From: Alphaproteobacteria bacterium GWF2_58_20
Lineage (GTDB): Bacteria > Pseudomonadota > Alphaproteobacteria > UBA1247
NCBI GenBank assembly: GCA_001768735.1
Contig: MEMB01000006.1
Location: 144,205 to 208,204, forward strand
Direction of reading: 5' to 3'
DNA: 64,000 nt
Numbering within the stretch: position 1 is the stretch's first letter; each line of letters starts with the position of its first letter. The translations under genes and the position numbers were made by a program. The notes below the pieces were generated by a model. It saw only the letters and a program-made list of their open reading frames with translations. It was not told where the DNA came from and did no database searches. Shown here piece after piece: positions 44,566-54,300 of the stretch.

Positions 44566-45578
44566 CACATGTATCCAGAACTGTTGGTGTTGTCTTAGCT
44601 GTTTCCGTGTTGGCGGTGGGGGCAGGCACCGGGGTCATGTTCCTGCGCAAGGAGCGAAAACCAGCGGAACCGCTTGCTTATTCACCGATCGTCAGGGTTT
44701 ATCCTGCTCGCGAGCCAGTCACAGACAAGCGCGCCATGCAGCCAGGAGCACCCCTTCAACCGCGGTCTTCGGCCGTTGTTTCAAGGGATGAACAGGGGGC
44801 TGCGCCATCCGTTCCGTTTTCTGGAAGGGCGGGGAGGCGTTCCGGCATGCGTGCGTCCGGGATTCCTTCCGTTTCCAAAATTCCCGACCGGGCCATGGCC
44901 CGGGGGACTGAAGCCATTTCCATACCATTTTTTATCATGGACGATGATACGTCTTTTGAATCCATTCGGGTTTCTGTCCAGACGCAGAATGCCGACTTGT
45001 TTCCCATGGGCAATATTTCGCATACCTGTAACATGGGTGCCTGCTCGTTGACCTTGATGCCTGCCAAAAACCAGATGGGGCGCGGACGCCTGGTGCTGGT
45101 GGTGCAGGATGGCCTGAATGAAGTGAAGGCCGGGTTTGTGGTGCGGGTTCTTGATCCGGATTTGCCGTTTGTTGGTCCGGTTGGAGATATGGTTGGTAAG
45201 GTCAATCAGGTGATTGGCCCGATTGCATTTATGGTGGACGACATGCAGACCGATCCGGAATTGCTGTCGCTGGAAGTGATGTCCAGTAATTTGTCCATGG
45301 TGCCGGTGGAAAACATTGTGGTTGAGGGGCAGGGTTCAGAACGCGCCGTGACCATCACTCCCCTGAGGGATGCTTATGGCATGACGGAAGTCACCATTGC
45401 CGTCAGCGATGGGGAAGGGCAAACCGTATTGCGCAGTTTCAGGGTTGATATTCCGATGCCGGCTGGCCAAAAGACTTCATTGCCTGTTTCCGTTCGGGAT
45501 GCCGTGCCGCTAGGAATGCCGGATCCCTACAGTCACCTGCCGGAAGACCATCCCGTTCGCCAGCGCATGAAACGCTGA
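44562..45578 (+). CDS. Membrane-anchored Ig/cadherin-like protein, paralogous to the N-terminus of the upstream adhesin
   Basis: N-terminal TM (VGVVLAVSVLAVGAGTGVMFL); 'IPFFIMDDDTSFESIRVSVQTQNADLFP...RVLDPDLPFVGPVGDMVGKVNQVIGPIAFMVDDMQTDPELLSLEV'. Start overlaps the upstream stop (ATGA). Confidence 0.75.
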   Translation: MTHVSRTVGVVLAVSVLAVGAGTGVMFLRKERKPAEPLAYSPIVRVYPAREPVTDKRAMQPGAPLQPRSSAVVSRDEQGAAPSVPFSGRAGRRSGMRASGIPSVSKIPDRAMARGTEAISIPFFIMDDDTSFESIRVSVQTQNADLFPMGNISHTCNMGACSLTLMPAKNQMGRGRLVLVVQDGLNEVKAGFVVRVLDPDLPFVGPVGDMVGKVNQVIGPIAFMVDDMQTDPELLSLEVMSSNLSMVPVENIVVEGQGSERAVTITPLRDAYGMTEVTIAVSDGEGQTVLRSFRVDIPMPAGQKTSLPVSVRDAVPLGMPDPYSHLPEDHPVRQRMKR

Positions 45579-45622
45579 CGCTTTTCAAGGGCTTCATTGT
45601 GGCGGGGTCTTTTAAGGGAAAA

Positions 45623-45699
45623 TGGCGCGCCCGACGAGATTCGAACTCATGACCTTTGCCTTCGGAGGGCAACGCTCTATCCAGCTGAGCTACGGGCGC
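45623..45699 (-). tRNA. tRNA-Arg (anticodon CCG), CCA encoded
   Basis: Reverse complement GCGCCCGTAGCTCAGCTGGATAGAGCGTTGCCCTCCGAAGGCAAAGGTCATGAGTTCGAATCTCGTCGGGCGCGCCA; anticodon loop CTCCGAA. Confidence 0.95.
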
Positions 45700-45810
45700 G
45701 CATGTGCCCATTCCTATGACCCATTTCTTATCTTTTGTCAAACGCTGAGCTTTATGTTAGCTTCAAAAGTCGGTTGGTTGTTTTTTTGAAAAAGCAGCAA
45801 GGAGGATGCA

Positions 45811-46053
45811 ATGCAGCCTTTCAAGGTTTCCTGCGACGGCATGCCCGGCGCTTTGCATGAGCGGACCTTCATTCTGCTTGATTCCGAAACGCCAGCCAAA
45901 TGTCCGCTTTGCGGGCGCGTGTTTGAGTTCGAGGATACGCGCGCCAAGCTTTTGGCCCTTCTGGAACTGGCAGATGCGGAAGGCGACACCGACGAGGTGG
46001 AGCGTCTGGCCGAAATCCTTTCCCTCATGTCGGCAGGGCATGAGGAAGAATGA
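45811..46053 (+). CDS. Small zinc-finger-like protein (80 aa)
   Basis: 'PAKCPLCGRVFEFEDTRAKLLALLELADAEGDTDEVERLAEIL'; overlaps the downstream HD gene start (ATGA). Confidence 0.6.
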   Translation: MQPFKVSCDGMPGALHERTFILLDSETPAKCPLCGRVFEFEDTRAKLLALLELADAEGDTDEVERLAEILSLMSAGHEEE

Positions 46054-46772
46054 CCTCTCCGCTGGGACAGCAGATGGAATACCAGTTCCGCCTGCATGAC
46101 CGGGCGGGACGCAAGTTCCTGACAGATTTGCGCGAACAGCTTCGCGTAGAGCATGAACCGACCTACCAGCATTGCCTGCGGGTGGGCGATCTTGCTCGCC
46201 GTTTTGCCCTTTATCTCGGGGTGGAAAAGGATGTGGCGGAGGATTTTGGACTGGCCGTGTCCTGCCACGACATTGGCAAGCTGCTGGTGCCGTCGGAGAT
46301 CCTTTACAAGACCGACAAGTTGACACGTGCGGAGAGGGGAATTGTCAAGGCGCATTCTTCAAATGGGGAACGCTTGCTGGAAGGTTGTTCCTTCCCATTG
46401 GTGCGGGAAGCCGCAGCCATTGCAAAACATCATCATGAAACCAAGGCTGCACAGGGCCAAATGGATATTCCCGCATCCGTCCATATTGCATCCATGTGCG
46501 ACATGGTGGACGCTTATACGTCCGTCCGAAGTTACAGGGAGAATTTTACCCTGCGTTTTGCCCTGCGGACGCTGGCAGAGGACAAGCGCCAGAGTTTTGT
46601 GCCCGAATTTCAAAGGCCGTTTCTTGTGTTCATGCAGAAGGTGTTTGCGCAGGATTTGGCACATGAGGCGGTTGTTTTGGGCCTGCAGGAAACAAAGCAG
46701 GAGCAGCAAGCAAGATTGAGAAAATCTTGCTTGCACGGGAAAGTTCGCAAAAGACACATGCGCGTTTCATAG
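46050..46772 (+). CDS. HD-domain phosphohydrolase-like protein (HD-GYP relative), paralog 1
   Basis: 'TYQHCLRVGDLARRFALYLGVEKDVAEDFGLAVSCHDIGKLLVPSEIL...HHHETKAAQGQMDIPASVHIASMCDMVDAYTSVRSYR'. Confidence 0.8.
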   Translation: MTSPLGQQMEYQFRLHDRAGRKFLTDLREQLRVEHEPTYQHCLRVGDLARRFALYLGVEKDVAEDFGLAVSCHDIGKLLVPSEILYKTDKLTRAERGIVKAHSSNGERLLEGCSFPLVREAAAIAKHHHETKAAQGQMDIPASVHIASMCDMVDAYTSVRSYRENFTLRFALRTLAEDKRQSFVPEFQRPFLVFMQKVFAQDLAHEAVVLGLQETKQEQQARLRKSCLHGKVRKRHMRVS

Positions 46773-46784
46773 AAGGTGGTGTTC

Positions 46785-47519
46785 ATGACCGATTTCGCAA
46801 AGGTGATCGACAAGGCTTACGGCGTGGAAGACCGCGCGGGAAAGGCTTTTCTTGCCCGCATGCGCGAGCAGCTCCGCGCCGAGCGCGAATGGACCTACCA
46901 GCATTGCCTGCGGGTGGGCGAGATGGCGCGGCAGTTTGCCCTTTCCATTGGCGTTTCCGAACTTGCGGCGGAAAATCTCGGGCTGGTGGTGTCCTGCCAT
47001 GACATCGGCAAGCTGTCCGTTCCGGCGGAGTTGCTGGACAAGGTGGGGGAGTGTACTCCCAAGGAAAGGGCCATGCGGCGCGATCATTCCCGGCAGGGTG
47101 GCGCCATGCTGGAAGGCCATTTGTCCGCACCGCTGCTCAAACTGGCGGCGGGCGTCGCCGAAAACCACCACGAAAAATGGGACGGCACCGGCTACCGCCA
47201 CAAGGCCGGGAAGGAGATTCCCGTCGGTGCGCAAATTGCCGCCCTGTGCGATGTTTTTGATGCTTCGGTGTCCGATCGCCACTATCATGTGGGGGCGCCG
47301 GTCATAAACGCCCTGTCCAGCATTGCAGGGGCCAAGCGCAACTGCTTCAATCCTGAACTTCTCAAGCCATTTATCCTTTATGGTGTCACGGCCAACAGGA
47401 ACAGGCTTACGGGCAAGGACATCGCCCGACTGATGGATCAGCTGGAGGAGGGCAAAAACGGCCCCGCCGGAACGGGTCCGGTTGCCTCCGGCCCCCGTGG
47501 AAGCGCTCCCCGCGCCTGA
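46785..47519 (+). CDS. HD-domain phosphohydrolase-like protein (HD-GYP relative), paralog 2
   Basis: 'TYQHCLRVGEMARQFALSIGVSELAAENLGLVVSCHDIGKLSVPAELL...ENHHEKWDGTGYRHKAGKEIPVGAQIAALCDVFDASVSDRHYH'. Confidence 0.85.
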   Translation: MTDFAKVIDKAYGVEDRAGKAFLARMREQLRAEREWTYQHCLRVGEMARQFALSIGVSELAAENLGLVVSCHDIGKLSVPAELLDKVGECTPKERAMRRDHSRQGGAMLEGHLSAPLLKLAAGVAENHHEKWDGTGYRHKAGKEIPVGAQIAALCDVFDASVSDRHYHVGAPVINALSSIAGAKRNCFNPELLKPFILYGVTANRNRLTGKDIARLMDQLEEGKNGPAGTGPVASGPRGSAPRA

Positions 47520-47717
47520 CCTATTCGTTTTTGGCATGGCATCATGCAAAAAAAGGGCTTGCGGGCGGAGCCGCATGTGTTAGCCTGATGGGCATGGACA
47601 CCTGAAACGGGATTTCGCCATGCCTTGGGAATGCAACAGCATCGGGCCTTTGGAAGGTTTCCGCCGTAGCGCGGACGCTTTTTCCCGTGCCGTTCCTTTT
47701 TCCCGGAAGGGGGGCAG

Positions 47718-48461
47718 ATGAGCTATTCCTCTCCCCTTGGCGATGAAATCAACCAGCTTTATTCCCTGAATGATCCTCTTGGGCGGCTGTTTCTGGTCCG
47801 CCTGCGGGAACGGCTCGCCTTGCATCATGAGGCCAGCTACAGCCACTGTATGCGCGTGGGTGAGATGGCCCGCCAGTTTGCCCGTTTTGTCGGGGCCAGC
47901 GAGATGGCGGCCGATAACCTTGGGTTGATTGTTTCCTGCCATGACGTGGGCAAGCTCCTGGTGCCGCCTGCACTGCTTGACAAGCCGGATCCCACCAGGG
48001 AAGAACAGGAAATCCTGAGCCGGCATGGCCGTGAAGGAGACATGTTCCTGCAGGGCCGCAGGGAACCTTTGGTGCGCATGGCGGCCGAAGTGGTGACACT
48101 GCACCACAAGCGCTTCAAGATCCAGCAGAAGCTTCTTGGAAAAAATGTGCCGCCGGCCCTGCGGATTGCCTCCTTGTGCGACAGTTTTGATTCGTCTGTT
48201 TCCATGCGCCCTTACCGGGTCATGGTGACGCCCGGTTATGCGCTCGGGAGCCTCATCCACCGCAATGCAACCAAGCGCCTTTCCTATGATCCCAACACCC
48301 TGGCATTCTTCATCCATTTCCATGTGGTGTTCCTGCGTGCCCGGCTGGGGGACGACGAGGTTGCGGGCCTGCTTTCCGCCCTGCGCGCTCAGAAGGAAAA
48401 GGTTCAGCGGCAGCCATCCTTACCGAAATGTCCGCTCAAACCCTCAGGCCCCCGCCCCTGA
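47718..48461 (+). CDS. HD-domain protein, paralog 3
   Basis: 'SYSHCMRVGEMARQFARFVGASEMAADNLGLIVSCHDVGKLLVPPALL...LHHKRFKIQQKLLGKNVPPALRIASLCDSFDSSVSMRPYR'. Confidence 0.8.
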   Translation: MSYSSPLGDEINQLYSLNDPLGRLFLVRLRERLALHHEASYSHCMRVGEMARQFARFVGASEMAADNLGLIVSCHDVGKLLVPPALLDKPDPTREEQEILSRHGREGDMFLQGRREPLVRMAAEVVTLHHKRFKIQQKLLGKNVPPALRIASLCDSFDSSVSMRPYRVMVTPGYALGSLIHRNATKRLSYDPNTLAFFIHFHVVFLRARLGDDEVAGLLSALRAQKEKVQRQPSLPKCPLKPSGPRP

Positions 48462-48515
48462 TTCCGGTGCTTCAAGGTGGTTGCTTTTCGCGGGCTTTTC
48501 CCTGATGATGCGGAC

Positions 48516-51275
48516 ATGACACAGACATCCAGAAAACACCTGACCCTGATTGATGCCTCAGGCTTCATTTTCCGCGCCTTCCATGCCCTTCCGCCCCTCA
48601 CCCGTGCCGATGGCACGCCAGTCGGCGCTGTCATGGGGTTTGCCAACATGCTCATGCGTCTGCTCTTGGAGCGCAAACCGGAGCATCTGGCCGTGGTGTT
48701 TGATGTCTCCCGCAAGACGTTCCGCACCGAACTCTATCCGGAATACAAGGCACACCGGCCGCCCACGCCGCCGGAACTCATCCCCCAGTTTGCGCTGGTG
48801 CGCGAGCTGGTGGCCGCGTTTTCATTGGCGGCGGTCGAGGCTGAAGGCTATGAGGCCGATGACCTGCTGGCCACCTATGCCCGCCTTGGCCATGAAAAAG
48901 GCATGGATGTGTCCATTGTATCCTCGGACAAGGATCTGATGCAACTGGTGGGCGATGGGGTTACGATGCTTGATCCCATCAGGTACCGGCCTATTGGACC
49001 CGCCGAGGTGATGGAAAAATTTGGCGTGCCACCGGACAAGGTGGGCGACCTTCTGGCCCTCATGGGCGATGCCAGTGACAATGTGCCAGGCGTTCCCGGG
49101 ATTGGTCCCAAGACCGCCGCGCAGCTCATTACCGAATTCGGCAGCCTCGATTCCCTGCTGGCGCAGCTGGACAGCCTGCCTGAAAGCAAACGCAAGCAGA
49201 ACCTTATTGAAAACGTCGAACTGGCCCGGCTATCCAAAAAGCTGGTGACGCTCGAGGATCATGCGCCGGAGCCCCTGCCTCTTTCGGCTCTTGTCGTGCC
49301 AGAGCTGGACAAGGCCCGATTGGCCGCCTTTTTCAAGGCGCAGGGGTTCAAGTCGTTGCTGGCCAAGCTGGGCCCGGTTGTGGGGGGGGATGAACGCTTC
49401 GGGGAAACGGTGGAAACGTCTTCTGCGTCTCCCATCAAAACCGTTTATGAAAAGGTGGACACGCTGCCCGCGCTTCGGGCGTGGATTGGGCGCATCCACG
49501 ACAAGGGCGTGGTCGCCGTGGATACGGAAACCACTTCCCTGACGCCCTGCGTCGCAGGATTGGTTGGGGTTTCCCTGTCCGTTGCGCCGGGACATGCCTG
49601 TTACATTCCGCTGGGACATGTGGCGCCAGGGGGGGGCGGGCAATTTGATTTTGGCGAAACGCCGGCTGTTTTGCAGCTGCGCGAGGCCGACGCCCTGGCC
49701 CTCTTGAAGCCGGTGCTTGAAGATCCCGCCATTCTCAAGGTCGGGCACAACATCAAGTTTGACATGCAGGTGTTTGCTGCGCGCGGCATTGATGTAGCCC
49801 CCATTGATGACACCATGCTGATTTCCTATGTTCTGGATGGCCGCCAGCATGGACAGGGCATGGATGAGCTGGCCAGACTGCATCTGGGCCATGACTGCAT
49901 CAGTTACAAGGAGGTTACCAAATCCGGGCGTGGGCAGATGCCTTTTGCGGAAGTGGCAGTGGACGCTGCCACGGCCTATGCCGCCGAGGACGCCGACATT
50001 ACGTTGCGGCTCTGGCAGCATCTGAAACCCCGTCTTCTGCCAGCACACCAGGTAGCGCTTTATGAACAGGTTGATCGTCCGCTGGTACCTGTGGTGGCGG
50101 CCATGGAAACGGCAGGCATTTGTGTGGATGTTCAGGCCCTGGCCGATTTGAGCCAATCCCTCGCGCAGCGCATGGCGGATCTGGAAGCGGAAATCCATCG
50201 TCTCGCGGGCCATGGTTTTAATGTGGGGTCGCCCCAGCAGCTGGGAGCGGTCTTGTTTGACGAGATGGGGCTTGCGGGCGGCAAGCGCAGCGCAAACGGT
50301 TCATGGTCCACCGACGTGGCGGTTCTGGAACCGCTGGCCGAAGAAGGAACAACCATTGTTGAGCGGGTTCTGGAGTGGCGGCAGGCCGCCAAGCTCAAAA
50401 GCACTTATACCGATGCCCTGCCGCGCCAGATCGATCCGAAAACCGGCCGCATTCATACGTCCTTTTCGCTGGCGGCCACCAATACCGGACGCCTTGCCTC
50501 CACGGATCCCAACCTGCAGAACATTCCTGTCCGCAGCGAGGAAGGCAAAAAGATCCGCGCAGCTTTTATCGCCCCACCCGGCCATGTTCTCATCTCTGCG
50601 GATTATTCCCAGGTGGAATTGCGGCTTCTTTCTGAAATGGCGGGCATTCCCGCCCTCAAGCAGGCATTCCTTGACGGAGTGGACATTCATGCCCTGACCG
50701 CTTCGCAGGTGTTCGGTGTGCCCCTGGCCGACATGACGCCCGATTTGCGCCGTCATGCCAAGGCCATCAATTTCGGCATTGTCTATGGCATCAGTGCTTT
50801 CGGTCTTGCCAGACAGCTCGGCATTGAACCTTCTGCCGCCGGGGCTTATATCCGCACCTATCTCGAGCGTTTTCCGGAGCTGGCCGCCTATATGGAGGGG
50901 CTCAAGGAATTTGCGCGCGCCCATGGTTATGTGGAAACCATCTTTGGCCGCAAATGTTTCATGCCGGAGATCACGAGCAAAAACCCGAACCGTCGTCATG
51001 CCGCCGAGCGCCAGGCCATCAATGCGCCCATTCAGGGCACGGCGGCCGATCTCATGAAAAAGGCCATGATCGCGGTTCATGTCCTGCTGCGGGATTCTGG
51101 CCTTCCAGCCCGTGTCCTGCTGCAGGTGCATGACGAGCTGGTGGTGGAATCGCGCGGGGATGTTGCCGGGGAAGTTGCCGCGCTGGTGAAAAAAGGCATG
51201 GAAGGTATTTCCATTTTTTCAGTTCCGCTGGTTGCGGAGGCGGGGATTGGTTGCAACTGGGCAGTTGCAAAATAG
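48516..51275 (+). CDS. polA: DNA polymerase I
   Basis: 5'-3' exo 'LTLIDASGFIFRAFHALPPL'; 3'-5' exo 'VAVDTETTSLTP'; polymerase 'ISADYSQVELRLLSEMAG', 'RRHAKAINFGIVYGISAFGLARQLGI', 'LLQVHDELVVE'. Confidence 0.97.
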   Translation: MTQTSRKHLTLIDASGFIFRAFHALPPLTRADGTPVGAVMGFANMLMRLLLERKPEHLAVVFDVSRKTFRTELYPEYKAHRPPTPPELIPQFALVRELVAAFSLAAVEAEGYEADDLLATYARLGHEKGMDVSIVSSDKDLMQLVGDGVTMLDPIRYRPIGPAEVMEKFGVPPDKVGDLLALMGDASDNVPGVPGIGPKTAAQLITEFGSLDSLLAQLDSLPESKRKQNLIENVELARLSKKLVTLEDHAPEPLPLSALVVPELDKARLAAFFKAQGFKSLLAKLGPVVGGDERFGETVETSSASPIKTVYEKVDTLPALRAWIGRIHDKGVVAVDTETTSLTPCVAGLVGVSLSVAPGHACYIPLGHVAPGGGGQFDFGETPAVLQLREADALALLKPVLEDPAILKVGHNIKFDMQVFAARGIDVAPIDDTMLISYVLDGRQHGQGMDELARLHLGHDCISYKEVTKSGRGQMPFAEVAVDAATAYAAEDADITLRLWQHLKPRLLPAHQVALYEQVDRPLVPVVAAMETAGICVDVQALADLSQSLAQRMADLEAEIHRLAGHGFNVGSPQQLGAVLFDEMGLAGGKRSANGSWSTDVAVLEPLAEEGTTIVERVLEWRQAAKLKSTYTDALPRQIDPKTGRIHTSFSLAATNTGRLASTDPNLQNIPVRSEEGKKIRAAFIAPPGHVLISADYSQVELRLLSEMAGIPALKQAFLDGVDIHALTASQVFGVPLADMTPDLRRHAKAINFGIVYGISAFGLARQLGIEPSAAGAYIRTYLERFPELAAYMEGLKEFARAHGYVETIFGRKCFMPEITSKNPNRRHAAERQAINAPIQGTAADLMKKAMIAVHVLLRDSGLPARVLLQVHDELVVESRGDVAGEVAALVKKGMEGISIFSVPLVAEAGIGCNWAVAK

Positions 51276-51356
51276 CGATCTTCCTTGAATCCGGTCCGGA
51301 AGTTTAATCTTGCTTTAATGTTATGCCCTATCCTTCTGCATGGAAAGTGAGGGTGT

Positions 51357-54300
51357 TTGGATTATCTTTATTTCCTGCACGGTTTGTTCCTGATTCTTTT
51401 GGCTTGCGCGGCCATAGGATTGCGCAGGGATGTGGCTTTTCCTATAGGGTTTATTGCCGTTTTTGCCATTTTCCAGGGGCTTGATGTCCTTTTGCGCATC
51501 CCCTTGCTGTGCTGCATTTCCATGACGCAGTCCGTGCTCTTTTTCCATATCCTGTTTCAATTGCTGGCGGGGCTGGCCCTGGTCGTTCTTGTGTACCGGG
51601 AGACTCCCAGACCATGGCATCGGGTGGTCATTCCCGTTTTCCTGGCGTTGGTGGGCCTGGAACTTTTTTCGGGTTGGGTCCATTTTGAGGAAGTGCTGGA
51701 AATCTCCAGCATTCACATGACCGTGGTTTTTGGCATGGGCGTGGCCTTCCTCATGTGGTGGCGTGCCCGACGGATCTCCCGGCCATGGGCGTTGCGGGCG
51801 TCGGCTCTGGCCTTTGCGGGCTATATCTGCCTGACAGGATCCCGTTATGGGGCGGGCATGTTGCCGGGGAGCCTCATTGAGGAAATCGCGCTGGGCGACC
51901 ATCTGGTTCAGATAGGATTTTCGGGGGTGCTGGCGTTCCTGATTTTCAGCATCCTGGCCATGGGAATTCCTGGCGATGAAATCTCCAGAACCAGTCTCTG
52001 GCGGTTGCTCTGGAAAAGGATTGGGCTTTCGGCATGCGTGATTTTCATTGTTCTGGCTGGGGGGGTCTGGGCTGCATCCTTTGCAGGAAACCTGAGTGGA
52101 CAACACTTCAAGAACCAGTTGATTGACCGTGTCAGAATCCTGCAATCCATGCTTGATCCGGATGACATGGAGGCCTTGCTTCAAGGGGCGTCCCATCCCC
52201 ATTACCGGGAGGTTTATGAGGCGGTAACCCGCGCCATATCATCGCAAAACGACATTATTTATGGCTATGTAGTTGCCTTGCGGGATGACCAGATCGTCTT
52301 CCTTCTGGATGCGGAAGCCACGATCTTCTCCGATCATGAGGACATTGTCATATCGGACCCTGGAGCCATTTATGAGGATGAAAGTCCGGCCTTCAAGGCC
52401 ATTCTGCGTGACCATCAAGAGATGCCAATCGCAGAAGGTCCCCTGTCAGATGCCTGGGGAACCTGGATCAGCGCCGTTGTGCCTCTCAAAGGATCGAACG
52501 GACAGGTGGTGGCGGCACTGGGGATGGATGTGGATACCCAGAACTACAATCGCCTCATGGACCAGACCCGTCTTCCGGTCATCGGTATCGTTGGGGCCAT
52601 TTGCCTTGCGATTGCCATCTGGCATATCCAGCGCAACAAGGAGATGCGGACGGCGGCGCGCCTGGCCTTGTCTGAAAAACATTATCACGACATCTTTTCC
52701 GGGGCCCCTGTCGGGATTTTTGAAACCTCCCTTGATGGTGCAGTGGTTGACAACAACCAGGCCTGTCTTGATATCCTTGGGTATTCCGATGATCTGGAAG
52801 CCAAGGTGATCAGCCGCAAGGTAGGGGTGGCCGAGGCTGTTTATGCTGATCCTTCCGTGCGCGAGCAGATCCTCAAGCTCGTGATGCAGGATGATATATG
52901 GCACAAGGAACGTCTGCGCATGCGCCGGAAGGATGGGCGCCACATCACTGTCAGCATGACCATTCGCGGCGTTCATGATACCCATGGGCGCCTGCTTCGC
53001 CTGCAGGGATTCATTGAGGACATTACCGCGAGGGTGATGGCCGAACAGGGACTTGAAGAGCAAACCCTGTTTTTGCAGCAACTTATCAATGCCATCCCAA
53101 CCCCCGTGTATTTCAAGAGCCTGGATGGCAAATACCAGAATGGCAACAAAGCCTTTGCGGACCTGATTTCCAGAACGCCGGAAGAATATCGTGGCAGGGA
53201 AGTTTTCGAAGTCTGCAAATTGGAGGAAGCCGAGATTTTCCATGCTAAAGATATGGAACTTCTGGAAAAGGGCGGGATGCAGACTTATGAGGCTACCATC
53301 ACGTGTGACAAGGGGGTGCGCAACCTGATGTTCCACAAGGCCCTGACCCTGCATACAGATGGAAACCGGGCGGGGATCGTCGGGGTCGTCTTTGATATCA
53401 CGGACATCAAGCAGACCGAGGAACGGTTGCGCCAGAGTGAAGCCAAGATCCGATCCATCCTTGATGCCCTTCCAGACCTGCTTTTTGTGAGCGATATTTC
53501 AGGGATCATTCATGAGGTTCGGGCGCCCGCGCCGGGAATGTTGTTGAAACCCGTTGACCAGCTGCTGGGCAAAGACTTGCGGGAAATCCTGCCGGAGATG
53601 CTGGTGCAGGAGTTCCTTGGGCTTGCCCAGGGCGCTGTTTCAGGCAAAAAAACCATAATTTGGGAATATGCGATTGATATCCATGGGGAAAAACGCTTTT
53701 TTGAAGGCCGCATCGCCCCTATGGATGCCCGGCGCGTGGTGCTGGTCAGCCGGGATGTCACGGACCGCTGCAACACGGAAGAAAAGTTGCTTCAGACAAA
53801 ACTGGAGCTTGAAGCGGCCAATGCCCAGCTCAGCACCTTGGTCAAGCAGGCCCAGGCGGCAGCTGCTGAGGCTGAACGGGCAAGCCGGGCCAAGAGTGAG
53901 TTCCTTGCCAACATGAGCCATGAACTCCGAACCCCCCTCAATGCCATCATGGGATTTTCGGAAATGATTTCCAGCGAAATGCTGGGGGCCATCGAAAACC
54001 AGAATTACAAGGAATATATTGGCTATATCCATGCCAGTGGCGCACATCTGCTCGATATCATCAATGACGTTCTTGACCTTTCCCGCATTGAGGCCGGGAA
54101 AATGCAGATCTATCATACGCCGGTGGAAGTGGCCGGCATTTTCCGCATGGCGGGAAATCTCATCCTGCCCCGTCTTGCAGAAACGGAACAGGGGCTCAAG
54201 GTGTCCGTTGCCGACAATGTTCCGGCCATTCTTGGGGACGAACGCCTGATCAAGCAGATCATTCTCAATCTTTTGTCCAATGCGCACAAGTTTTCGCCCA

